DNA of 64,000 bases from JBDHWG01 sp046328525 (GTDB lineage Bacteria; Chloroflexota; Anaerolineae; Epilineales; JAHCIE01), in contig JAXLWK010000006.1 of the NCBI GenBank assembly GCA_046328525.1, positions 248,001-312,000 on the forward strand, written 5' to 3'. Below, piece by piece: positions 27,330 to 35,329 of this stretch. Numbering within the stretch: position 1 is the stretch's first letter; each line of letters begins with the position of its first letter. The notes beneath the pieces were generated by a model. It made no database searches and was not told the origin of the DNA. It was given only the letters and a program-made list of their open reading frames with translations. The translations under genes were made by a program, and so were the position numbers.

Positions 27330-28245
27330 GCCGGCCGTCTACCTGCTCAACGCCCTGACGCCCGCCTTCCCTCAGAACCAGCGCCTCGTCGAGGTGATGT
27401 CGGACGAGGACGGGCACTTCGCGTGGGAGTATAGCGAGGGCGAGGCTATGCTGGCCGAGTGGCGGCCGCCGCTGGATCCGGCCGGCTGCCGCGTCCTCGA
27501 CGTGGGCAGCGGCTCCGGCGGCAAATCCCTCCTGTACAGCCGTCTCGGCGCGGCCGAGGTCGTCGGGCTTGAGCTGGACCGTCGCCTGGTCACGCGCTCG
27601 GCGGCGCGGCTGGCGGCCCTGGCCGAGACCGACAGCGCAGCAGGGCGGGTGCGCGTGGTGCACGGCGATGCGACGCGGATGCCCCTGCCGGCCGCCACCT
27701 TCGACCTTATTGTCTCTATCAACGCCCTGGAACACATCGTGCCGCCGCAGGCGGCCCTGGCGGAGTGCGCGCGTGTCCTGCGGCCCGGCGGCCGCGCTTA
27801 CCTGCGCTTCCCGCCCTACTGGAGCGCGTGGGGACCGCACCTGGAGCGGTGGATTCACTTCCCCTGGCCGCACCTCCTGTTCTCCGAGCCGACACTGATT
27901 CGCGCCGCCAATCACCTCGAAGAGCAGATGCGCCTCAACGAGCGCATGCCCGACTTTGAGCGCCTCGACATGCGCGGCCAGACCGAGTTCTACCACGTCA
28001 ATCGGCTGACCATGGCCCAGTTCGATGCGGCGCTGCGCCGCTTGCCATTCCGTATCATCCGCTTGAATATGCTGCCGACCGGCTACAAGTTCCTGCCTCG
28101 GCTGGCCGACAGGTGGGGCGCGTTCGGCTGGCTGCCCCGCGCCGGCGCCGACCTGCTGGCTGCCGCCGCCCACTCCCGTGCTGGCCGCGAGGTCATCGCC
28201 ACCAAGGCGGTCGTCGTCCTGGAGCGGACAGGCGAGGGCGCATGA
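27313..28245 (+). CDS. SAM-dependent class I methyltransferase
   Basis: 310 residues. Motif I VLDVGSGSGG lies at about 61-70, followed by an acidic strand end (VGLELD), GDATRMPLP and a typical LEHI motif with LRPGG (Methyltransf_11 type). The larger C-terminal part, with several Trp/Tyr residues, may bind the acceptor. Start: ATG with aaggaaga upstream, overlapping the epimerase gene. Its stop shares ATGA with the next gene. Probably modifies a sugar or lipid-linked glycan; the acceptor is unknown. Confidence 0.85.
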   Translation: MLDLGEPAVYLLNALTPAFPQNQRLVEVMSDEDGHFAWEYSEGEAMLAEWRPPLDPAGCRVLDVGSGSGGKSLLYSRLGAAEVVGLELDRRLVTRSAARLAALAETDSAAGRVRVVHGDATRMPLPAATFDLIVSINALEHIVPPQAALAECARVLRPGGRAYLRFPPYWSAWGPHLERWIHFPWPHLLFSEPTLIRAANHLEEQMRLNERMPDFERLDMRGQTEFYHVNRLTMAQFDAALRRLPFRIIRLNMLPTGYKFLPRLADRWGAFGWLPRAGADLLAAAAHSRAGREVIATKAVVVLERTGEGA

Positions 28246-29228
28246 CCTACCACCGCCTCATGCCGCGCCTCTCGGTGGCGGCGCTGATCATCGTGCTGGC
28301 GCTGCTGGGGACGTTCATCTACCGCGACCGCGACCAGTTGAGCGCCTACGCCTGGCAGCCGCAGCCGGTGTACATCGCCCTGGCGTCCATCGCCCACAGC
28401 ATTTCCCTCGGCTTCACGTTCTTTGCCTGGGACCGCATGATGCGGCGGATTGCGCCGAACGGCGGGGGGAGCCTGCGCACGAACTTCGCCGTCTACTACA
28501 CCACGTCCCTGGCGAAGCGCATTCCCGGCACGGTCTGGTACGCGGCCGGGCGTGTCGCGCTCTATGAGCGGCTGGGCGTCGGGCCGTCGCTGACCATGGC
28601 CGCCATCGTCTACGAGTCGGCGCTGGTGTTCCTGAGTGGGCTGCTGGCGATCCTCCTGCTCATCCCGCCGGCCCTCCGCGCCGGCATCGGCAGCCTGCTG
28701 ACCCTGCCCGGCCCCACGGCGCTGGCCGCGTTGGCGGTTATCCTGGCGGTGATGGTTGGTCTGATGTGGCCGGGCATGCTGGAGCGGCTCATCAACCTGG
28801 CGCGGCGCGTCCTGAAGCGCGAGGCCATCGCCGTGCAGGCGAGCCACTGGGACATCCTGTTCTGGATGCTGCTCTACCTGGCGGCGAACCTCATCGGCGC
28901 GGCGGTCGGCTTCTACTGCATCGTCAACATCGTCTACCCTGTCCCCCTATCCCAGTTCGCGCCCATCGCCCTGATCGGCACGATCTCGGTCATCGTCGGC
29001 CTGGTCAGCTTCCTGGTGCCATTCATCCCGCTGGCGCGCGAGGCGTCGGTCACGCTGCTGCTCACGGCCTACCTGCCCTTGCCCGTCACCCTCATTGCCG
29101 CCATCCTGTTTCGCCTGGTGTGGACGGTCAACGACGCGGTGTGGGCGATGCTGGCGTACCGCATCGGGCTGGTTGACGCGACCGTCGTCCCCGGCCGCGA
29201 CACGCCTGAGCCGTATCCGGAGATTTGA
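28242..29228 (+). CDS. Flippase-like (lysylphosphatidylglycerol synthase TM/UPF0104) integral membrane protein
   Basis: 328 residues with about eight hydrophobic segments. The middle section (SLAKRIPGTVWYAAGR, then ESALVFLSG) matches the conserved region of the LPG_synthase_TM/UPF0104 family, which contains lipid flippases or their membrane domains. The cytoplasmic synthase domain of MprF is absent. In this operon it could translocate a lipid-linked sugar; this is inference from position. ATGA overlap with the methyltransferase gene. Confidence 0.78.
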   Translation: MTYHRLMPRLSVAALIIVLALLGTFIYRDRDQLSAYAWQPQPVYIALASIAHSISLGFTFFAWDRMMRRIAPNGGGSLRTNFAVYYTTSLAKRIPGTVWYAAGRVALYERLGVGPSLTMAAIVYESALVFLSGLLAILLLIPPALRAGIGSLLTLPGPTALAALAVILAVMVGLMWPGMLERLINLARRVLKREAIAVQASHWDILFWMLLYLAANLIGAAVGFYCIVNIVYPVPLSQFAPIALIGTISVIVGLVSFLVPFIPLAREASVTLLLTAYLPLPVTLIAAILFRLVWTVNDAVWAMLAYRIGLVDATVVPGRDTPEPYPEI

Positions 29229-29233
29229 CACCC

Positions 29234-30052
29234 ATGCCCCTGTGGATGGACCTGGCCCGCCGCACCCCGCTACGCCTGCGCAGCGCCATCATGCGCTCGC
29301 CCCTGGGCGGCCTGGCGCACCGCACGATGGACCGCGCCGTCGGCGAGGGGCTGGCCGTCGTGGACCTGGCGCCGCCTCTGGCGGGCCACCGCATGCGCCT
29401 CGACCTGGCGTATCATCGCGGCATGGCCTACGGCGACTACGAGCTTCCCGTCACCCGCGCCATCACGGAGATCGTGGAGCCAGGCTGGCTGGTGGCCGAC
29501 ATCGGCGCGCAGATTGGCTACATGACGCTATTGATGGCAAGCCGCGTCGGCCCGGCCGGCTGCGTCCTGGCGTTCGAGCCGATGCCCGCCAACTTTGCCG
29601 TCCTGGAGGAGAACATCCGCCTCAACGGCTACACCACGGTGCGCGCCGAGCGCCTGGCGGTTGCCGACTGGTCGGGCACGACGTTGCTGCGCCGTCTCGA
29701 CGACCGCGCCCTGTCAGCCACAGCCTCGATTGTGGCGGCGGACGGCGGCGCGGACGGCATCGCCGTGGCGACGGTGAGCCTGGACGAGTACCTGGCCTCC
29801 CAGCCGGACGCGCTGCGTTTCGCCAAGATTGACGTCGAGGGCGCGGAGGACCTGGTGCTGGCCGGCATGGCCGGCATCCTGGCCCGCTCCCGCCCAATCC
29901 TTCTGGTCGAAATCCATGGCGAGCCGGGCGCGGATAGCCCGGCCCTCGCGCGCCTGACCGCCCTCGGCTACACGCTGTCGGCCCTCGGCGGCGACGCCCC
30001 GGGCGCTGTCGGCCTGGGCTATCGCGGCCACGTCCTGGCCCGCCCCACCTAG
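29234..30052 (+). CDS. FkbM-family methyltransferase
   Basis: 272 residues. It has the FkbM pattern: DIGAQIGYMTLL (motif I), AFEPMP, and KIDVEGAEDLVLAGM, the C-terminal signature of the family, then PILLVEIHG. FkbM proteins O-methylate sugars or polyketide hydroxyls with SAM. ATG chosen; a TTG lies 9 nt earlier. It is only 5 nt past the flippase-like gene stop and belongs to the same transcript. Confidence 0.88.
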   Translation: MPLWMDLARRTPLRLRSAIMRSPLGGLAHRTMDRAVGEGLAVVDLAPPLAGHRMRLDLAYHRGMAYGDYELPVTRAITEIVEPGWLVADIGAQIGYMTLLMASRVGPAGCVLAFEPMPANFAVLEENIRLNGYTTVRAERLAVADWSGTTLLRRLDDRALSATASIVAADGGADGIAVATVSLDEYLASQPDALRFAKIDVEGAEDLVLAGMAGILARSRPILLVEIHGEPGADSPALARLTALGYTLSALGGDAPGAVGLGYRGHVLARPT

Positions 30053-30055
30053 CCC

Positions 30056-31099
30056 ATGTCCACTAGCAACCCTTTCCCCTGTCCCGCCTGTGGCGCGACG
30101 GCCACCCGCCCGTGGTACTGGAAGCCCGCCGACGGCGAAATCTCGTTCCCCGGCGTGAAGCCGGCTGATGTGGCCGGCTACCAGATGGTGCGCTGCGTCG
30201 GCTGCGGCCTGGGCCGCGTGGACCCGCTGCCGGGCGACGCCGAGCTAAAGGAGCTATATGCCGAGGATTACTTTGGCGGCAGCGACTTCAGCGGCGGCAT
30301 CAGCGACGCCCTGGTGCGCTACCGCCGCTACAGCGGCCCACCCGCCCTTCAGGCTCTTCGCGCCGCCAACGAGCGCGCCTACGAGGCGGCCCACGCCGCG
30401 CACCTTGGGGCGTGGTACGGCCAGCTGGGCGGGCAGGCGGCGCCGCCGCGCTTCCTGGACGTGGGCTGCGGCGCGGGCGGCGTGCTGGCGGCCGGCAAGG
30501 AGCGCGGGTGGCGCGTCGTCGGCGTCGAGCTGTCCCAGGCCGGGGCCGCGCTAACGCGCCGTCGTGGTCTGAACGTCATCAACAGCGGGCTGGCGCACGC
30601 CGGCCTGCCGGACGCGAGCTTTGACATCATCCACATCCGCGAAGTGCTGGAGCATGTCGTCGCGCCGATGGCGATGCTGCGCGAGGCGCGGCGGCTGCTG
30701 ACGCCGGGTGGCATGCTGTACGTCCAGGTTCCGAATGACATCGAGGGCTACAGGGCGCGGCTGTTCCGCCGCGTGTGGTGGCTCATCCCGCCGCTGCACG
30801 TGTGGTACTTCACCTCTGACACACTGGAGCGCATGCTGCGCCAGGTGGGGCTTACCGCGCGCGTGACTGGGACGCTCGGTCTCGGCGTGGGCTACGATGG
30901 CTACCGCTACCTGGCCGCCCGCGCCGGCGTCCTCGCCTGGCTCGACGCCCACGAGGACGGCCCGGCCGGTCTCGCGCCGCGGTCTGCGCGGGCCGCGTTC
31001 CGCGCCGCCGGCGCGCCTGCCGACCGTGCTCTGGATCGGGCGCGTCGCCATTCCAGCCTGTGGGTGTGCGCGACGGCGACCCGGACGGAAGAGATGTGA
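30056..31099 (+). CDS. Zinc-ribbon SAM-dependent methyltransferase
   Basis: 347 residues. An N-terminal zinc ribbon uses Cys9/Cys12 and Cys47/Cys50. A class I methyltransferase domain follows, with motif I FLDVGCGAGGVL (133-144), LEHV and LTPGGMLYVQVPN. This architecture occurs in sugar C-methyltransferases and glycan-modifying enzymes; a C-methyltransferase role is possible but not shown. It is 3 nt past the FkbM stop and is the last gene of the coupled run, before the repeat-rich gap. Confidence 0.85.
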   Translation: MSTSNPFPCPACGATATRPWYWKPADGEISFPGVKPADVAGYQMVRCVGCGLGRVDPLPGDAELKELYAEDYFGGSDFSGGISDALVRYRRYSGPPALQALRAANERAYEAAHAAHLGAWYGQLGGQAAPPRFLDVGCGAGGVLAAGKERGWRVVGVELSQAGAALTRRRGLNVINSGLAHAGLPDASFDIIHIREVLEHVVAPMAMLREARRLLTPGGMLYVQVPNDIEGYRARLFRRVWWLIPPLHVWYFTSDTLERMLRQVGLTARVTGTLGLGVGYDGYRYLAARAGVLAWLDAHEDGPAGLAPRSARAAFRAAGAPADRALDRARRHSSLWVCATATRTEEM

Positions 31100-31178
31100 C
31101 GGGGTGACGAGGTGACGAGGTGACGAGGTGACGAGTGACGGGGTGACGAGTGGCGGGGTGACGAGTGGCGAGGTGGTG
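31096..31178. repeat. Short tandem repeat (gtgacgag units)
   Basis: Directly repeated 8-9 nt units (gtgacgag, with gtgacgggg and gtggcgag variants) over about 80 nt, starting at the stop codon of the methyltransferase gene. The plus-strand pattern suggests slippage expansion. Not coding. Confidence 0.75.
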
Positions 31179-31319
31179 GAAATCCGGGCGCTGCACGGCC
31201 GCGTCTGATAAGGTGAGACGGGTAGAGGGGCAGGAACAGTAAGTTTGGACGCCCGGCTGTCACCGCGAGACCTCCATGCCGTGTGACGACATGCGCCGCC
31301 ACGAGAACACTGTCAAGCC

Positions 31320-31437
31320 GTCATTGCGAGCGGAGCGAAGCAATCTCCCGCCCTTGCGACAGACGGTCTAGACAGCAACGGCGTGTCTTTCATCGAGCGC
31401 GAGATTGCTTCGGCGGCAAGGCCCGCCTCGCAATGAC
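31320..31437. repeat. Dispersed palindromic repeat, family B (gtcattgcgag-type)
   Basis: Outer arms gtcattgcgag (31320-31330) and ctcgcaatgac (31427-31437) are perfectly complementary; an inner pair (gaagcaatctc with gagattgcttc) extends the fold. This is a REP-like mobile-unit design; no transposase lies nearby. Confidence 0.8.
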
Positions 31438-31794
31438 AGTCAGTCCTGTGTGTTCTGGGCAGCGGAGCGAGGGGTCTGGACTGCGGCCGACCTCGCAACG
31501 GATGGCTAACGGATGAGCGGATGTGACCACCTGGCGCTCCGTCTGTCGAATCGCGGAGCGTATCCGTTAATCCGTGCCCCTATCCGTTGCGAGAAGCCGT
31601 CAAGTTTCTCAGCAGCGACAGCGCAGTTTGTGTTCTGAAGCCCCAAATCCCCGGCATCGCAGCCTCACCCGAAAGTAGTAGGGGAGAATTGGGGGCGAAA
31701 TTCACCCCTGGGGGTGATGACAGACGGCGGCGTTTCGAGTTTAATGGTCACAGAGACGTTCATGCTTGAGCAGCAACACGGAGGAAGACTCACT
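31438..31794. other. Intergenic region upstream of a secreted protein gene
   Basis: About 350 nt. It includes a partial family A repeat (around 31447-31485) and imperfect inverted blocks rich in 'taacggat/atccgtta' near 31500-31590. I see no convincing promoter or gene. Confidence 0.5.
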
Positions 31795-33342
31795 ATGTAC
31801 CGAAAACTCTTGATCGGCCTGGTTACGGCGTTGATGCTTGTCGCAGTTGTCAGCGTTGGCGCATACGCTCAGGGCAACCTGAAGGAGTACACAGGCTACC
31901 AGGTGATGAACCTGGCGACGTGTAGCGGCTGTGATGCCCACGTGCGCGTGGACTACTACGGCCCCAGCGGCGGCGCGCCGGCGAAGACCCAGAACCTCAC
32001 CATCGCTCCTGGCGCTTCCGCCAACGTGCAGCAGAAGACGGAGACCGACCTGCCGGCAGGCGTGTACTCGGCCGTCCTCAGCTCCGACCAGCCCATCGCG
32101 GCCGTCGTCGGCCAGATCGAGTCCGACCCTAGCTCCAGCGCCCTGGTGTACCAGACCCCGTTCTCGGACTACACGGGCATCAGCCTCGGCTCGACCACGG
32201 TCAGCCTCCCCTCGATGGAAGTCAACTGGTTCGGCATCGACTCGCTGGCGCGCATCCAGAACGTGGGTGATGCGCCCGCGACGGTGACCATCCAGTACAA
32301 GGCGGCGAGCATCGGCGGTACCCTGGCCGGCCAGGCCTCGATTGCCCCGAAGACCGTCACCATCGCCAAGTACGCGGCCTACACCCTCGACCCGACCCAG
32401 GACGCTGGCTCCCTCGTCGCCAGCAGCGGCTCGTTCCAGAACCGCTTCTTTGGCTCGGCGGTGGTCACGTCTGACCAGCCCCTGGCGGCGATCGCCAACG
32501 AGACCGACGTGACCAAGCGCACGAAGTTCACGTACAACGGCTTCGGCGATGCGGACTCGGGCACGGAGCTGCTCGCGCCTGGTATCTTCTGGCAGTGGTT
32601 CGGCACGTTCACGTCGCTGGCCGTCGCCAACCCGACCAGCTCGACCTGTAGCGGCACCATCACCTACACGGCCGGCGCGAACAGCAAGCTCATCGGCGGC
32701 GCCGATGGCGCGGGCCAGACCAAGCAGGTCACTTTCAGCTTGGCTCCTGGTGAGTCCCGCACGGCCTACGAAGGCGCGGCGAACCAGAGCGACCTGGCTG
32801 ACAAGTTCCAGATCTTCGGCGGCGGCGCTCGCATCACCTCCAGCTGCAAGCTGGTGGCGAAGGTCAACCAGACGCAGTACAGCGCTAACGCCGACGGCCA
32901 GATCCCGTCTGGCTCGTTCAACGCCCTGCCGGTAGCGACGCTGACCACCAAGGTCGCGGTCCCGCTGATCCAGGCGGACTTCTACGGCTACTACACATCG
33001 CTGACGTGCGCCAACGCCGATGCGTCCAACCCGGCCAGCGTGGCGATCACCTACACGTCGGACAGCCTCAGCGGTGTGCAGAACACCCCCGGCACCGTGA
33101 ACCATACCATCCCGGCTGGCGGCACGCTTATTGTCTACGAGGCGGTGCAAAACGGCGCGCTGGCTGACATCAACAAGACGACCAGCCCGTGGTTCAGCAA
33201 CGGCACCGCCAAGTTCAACGGCTCGGCTTTCGTTAGCTCGACCGGCACGCAGAAGATCGCGTGCACGGTCAACGAAGTCGGCGGCACCGTCAAGCCTGGC
33301 GACAACATGAACTCCTACAACGGCGTCAACGTCAACCCCTAA
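31795..33342 (+). CDS. Secreted repeat protein, probably abundant surface protein
   Basis: 515 residues with a clear signal peptide (1-24, ending AYA). The mature part is about four beta-rich repeats with a recurring pattern: a Trp/Tyr-containing start (WFGIDSLARIQNVGDAP, WQWFGTFTSLAVANP, YGYYTSLTCANAD), a APG/PAGG turn, and GSAVV or GGGAR strands with SDQPLAAI. No anchor or enzymatic motif. Strong ribosome site ggagga, strongly biased codons and its own terminator suggest high expression. An S-layer or fibre-type role is possible but unproven. An in-frame start lies 81 nt upstream but has no good ribosome site. Confidence 0.75.
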   Translation: MYRKLLIGLVTALMLVAVVSVGAYAQGNLKEYTGYQVMNLATCSGCDAHVRVDYYGPSGGAPAKTQNLTIAPGASANVQQKTETDLPAGVYSAVLSSDQPIAAVVGQIESDPSSSALVYQTPFSDYTGISLGSTTVSLPSMEVNWFGIDSLARIQNVGDAPATVTIQYKAASIGGTLAGQASIAPKTVTIAKYAAYTLDPTQDAGSLVASSGSFQNRFFGSAVVTSDQPLAAIANETDVTKRTKFTYNGFGDADSGTELLAPGIFWQWFGTFTSLAVANPTSSTCSGTITYTAGANSKLIGGADGAGQTKQVTFSLAPGESRTAYEGAANQSDLADKFQIFGGGARITSSCKLVAKVNQTQYSANADGQIPSGSFNALPVATLTTKVAVPLIQADFYGYYTSLTCANADASNPASVAITYTSDSLSGVQNTPGTVNHTIPAGGTLIVYEAVQNGALADINKTTSPWFSNGTAKFNGSAFVSSTGTQKIACTVNEVGGTVKPGDNMNSYNGVNVNP

Positions 33343-33370
33343 TCGGGAACCTGAGCTGCTCAGCATAGTC

Positions 33371-33403
33371 AGTAGCCGGCGCACTGTCGCCGGCTACTGG
33401 CCT
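33371..33403 (+). terminator. Rho-independent terminator
   Basis: Perfect 11-bp stem (33371-33381 with 33388-33398), 6-nt loop, then ggccttttg. It ends the transcript of the secreted repeat protein, 24 nt before rsmD. Confidence 0.85.
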
Positions 33404-33426
33404 TTTGTGTCACGGAAGAGTCGTTT

Positions 33427-33987
33427 ATGCGTGTGATTGCCGGCCGCGCCAAGGGCCGACGCCTGATGATGGTTCCCGGCGAGGGAACGCGGCCGATTAC
33501 CGACCGCGCCAAAGAAGCCCTGTTCAGCATCCTGGGCACGACGATCATGAACGCCCGCGTCCTGGACCTGTTCGCCGGCACCGGCGGGGTCGGCATTGAG
33601 GCGCTGAGCCGCGGCGCGGCCCACGTGACGTTCGTCGAGCGGGCGGGGAAGGCGGTGGACATCCTGCGCCAGAACCTCAGCCTGACCGGTCTCACGTCGG
33701 GCGCAGAGGTTGTGCGCGCCGACGTGTTTCGGTTCCTGGAAGGCGCGCCTCGCGCCCCCTACGACCTGATCTACGTCGCACCGCCGCAGTACCAGGGGCT
33801 CTGGCTCAAGACGCTCCAGGCCCTCGATGCGCGGCCGGACTGGCTCGCCGCCGACGGCGAGGTCGTGGTGCAAATCTTCCCTAAGGAGTACACCGAGCCG
33901 GCGCTCCAGACGCTCGCCCTGGTGGACGAGCGCAAGTACGGCAGCGTGCTCTTGTTGTTCTACGAACGCGGCGGGGGGATATCCTAG
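33427..33987 (+). CDS. rsmD: RsmD-like 16S rRNA (guanine966-N2)-methyltransferase
   Basis: 186 residues, the usual length. It carries RVIAGRAKGRRL at the start, the TRPITDRAKEALFSILG block typical of RsmD, SAM-binding DLFAGTGGVGIEAL (47-60) and the catalytic-loop region YVAPPQY (116-122). RsmD methylates G966 in the small-subunit head. In most homologues the loop reads DPP[YF]; here Ala118 replaces the Asp, which is odd. The rest matches well. It lies alone between a terminator and a repeat. Confidence 0.85.
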   Translation: MRVIAGRAKGRRLMMVPGEGTRPITDRAKEALFSILGTTIMNARVLDLFAGTGGVGIEALSRGAAHVTFVERAGKAVDILRQNLSLTGLTSGAEVVRADVFRFLEGAPRAPYDLIYVAPPQYQGLWLKTLQALDARPDWLAADGEVVVQIFPKEYTEPALQTLALVDERKYGSVLLLFYERGGGIS

Positions 33988-34004
33988 GGCGGGTGCGCGA
34001 TAGG

Positions 34005-34080
34005 GTAGGGGCGGGTTTCAAACCCGCCCCTACGGCATTTCACTACGGGTTTCAAACCCGCCCCTGCGGCATTTCACGTG
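34005..34080. repeat. Palindromic repeat, family G (duplicated)
   Basis: A perfect palindrome with 14-nt arms (34005-34018 and 34020-34033) is followed by a second copy of the unit (gggtttcaaacccgcccct, then gcggcatttcac). Each unit is about 33-34 nt. The second copy reaches the stop codon of the minus-strand gene at 34074. Confidence 0.8.
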
Positions 34081-34502
34081 GTGGGGATGATGCCGAGCAT
34101 GGCCGTCGGGCCGGTCAGCACGCGCAGGATCGTCTCTGGTGTGCTGCGGCGGATCGTCTGCTGCAACTCGATGGGCGTGAGCGGCGCGTTCCCATGCGCC
34201 AGGAGCGCGCGGAACACGGCGGAGGCCAGCGGAAGCTCCGGGCTGAAGAAGTCCGGGTCGCTGCTGCAACGGGTCACGAGGCAGCCCCACATCGCGTTGA
34301 GGCGGCGCACCTCGCCCGTGCGCGGGTCAATGTAGTCGGCCTCGGCGACGGGGGCGTCGGCGGGGAACTCATTGCGACACTCGGCGCATAGCGCCTCGCG
34401 CAGATACGAGTTGAAGTCCTGGGAATTGCGGCGCCACCAGTCGAGGCTAATCGTGAACGGGGTCTCAACGGTGGGACGGATGAGGCGGCGGACCTGGCTC
34501 AT
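34074..34502 (-). CDS. Conserved-looking hypothetical protein with Cys pairs
   Basis: 142 residues, unrecognised. It contains CAEC (about 39-42) and a second Cys pair in WGCLVTRC, a possible zinc site, and a C-terminal segment ILRVLTGPTAMLGI. It overlaps the upstream 251-residue gene by 4 nt (ATGA), so the two are translated together and are probably partners. No signal peptide or membrane helix. The stop lies in a family G repeat. Confidence 0.6.
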   Translation of the reverse strand: MSQVRRLIRPTVETPFTISLDWWRRNSQDFNSYLREALCAECRNEFPADAPVAEADYIDPRTGEVRRLNAMWGCLVTRCSSDPDFFSPELPLASAVFRALLAHGNAPLTPIELQQTIRRSTPETILRVLTGPTAMLGIIPTT

Positions 34503-35254
34503 GATGACGATGCTCCTCGCAGCGCCCAGCGTGGCGCGTCGGCCGTTCCTTCGTTGATGAACCGCTCCTCGTCGTCGTGGGCCAGGGCGTAGTTGAGCGC
34601 GAACGCCCGGGCGGCGGGCGCGGCCGGCGGCAGCTCAACGTCGGCCAGCAGGGTCTCGGTGGGCTGGGGCTCGCCGGCGACGTCAATCAGCGCCTCGGCG
34701 ATGTTGAGGTGGCCGACGTGGACGTCGAGCATCAGGTCGCGGCGGAACCAGTCATCGCCGAAGACGATGTACTCCGGGTTCTCGACCAGCTTCTGCGCCA
34801 GGACCCGACTCACGTGCCCGACCCAGTCGCCACCGCTGGCCGGGGCGCTCACTGCCTGCTCGACATTCAGTGGATGCTCGGCGGCATAGTCCGCCGCGAA
34901 TTCGCGCTCGGTCTTGCTGCTCTCGAACCGCACACGGATGACGTTGAACGGCGGTAGGTCCGCGTTCTCGCCGGGCCGAACAGCGACGACCTCCCCGACG
35001 GCGTTATGCAGCGCCGCGAAGCGCAACCGTTCGCCGACCTGGTAGCTGTGTTTGGGTTGGTAGAGTTTCGCGCCGGCGTGCCGCGCAGCCTCGGCCGCCG
35101 CCTCCTCGCGCCGCCCCTGGATGACGCGCTCGGCCAGCACGTCGAGGGGATGGGGCAGGCCGTCCTCGTAGAACATCTCCTCAACCCGGTCCAGGTCGCG
35201 TTTCGTTGCCGAAAATGATTGCCAGTACTCAGGGGAATCAATAGCGTGGGCCAC
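34499..35254 (-). CDS. Hypothetical protein with SH3-like barrel segment
   Basis: 251 residues, soluble, acidic, no known family recognised. Residues about 65-115 (YQVGERLRFAALHNAVGEVVAVRPGEN..., first part only) look like a small beta-barrel. The later part has Trp/Asp-rich stretches. GTG start with a gggaggc site 10 nt upstream and a near-consensus promoter just before it. It forms a two-gene operon with the next gene, coupled by ATGA. Function unknown. Confidence 0.6.
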   Translation of the reverse strand: MAHAIDSPEYWQSFSATKRDLDRVEEMFYEDGLPHPLDVLAERVIQGRREEAAAEAARHAGAKLYQPKHSYQVGERLRFAALHNAVGEVVAVRPGENADLPPFNVIRVRFESSKTEREFAADYAAEHPLNVEQAVSAPASGGDWVGHVSRVLAQKLVENPEYIVFGDDWFRRDLMLDVHVGHLNIAEALIDVAGEPQPTETLLADVELPPAAPAARAFALNYALAHDDEERFINEGTADAPRWALRGASSS

Positions 35255-35289
35255 CAGGAATCGCCTCCCAATCTGGATTTCGCCGCCTA

Positions 35290-35318
35290 ATTATAAGGCA
35301 TGACAGGGGGCGGCGCAA
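35290..35318 (-). promoter_or_regulatory. Sigma-70-type promoter for the hypothetical pair
   Basis: Minus strand: TTGCGC (35313-35318), a 17-nt spacer and a perfect TATAAT (35290-35295), about 35 nt before the GTG start at 35254. Confidence 0.72.
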
Positions 35319-35329
35319 GACGCGGCGCA

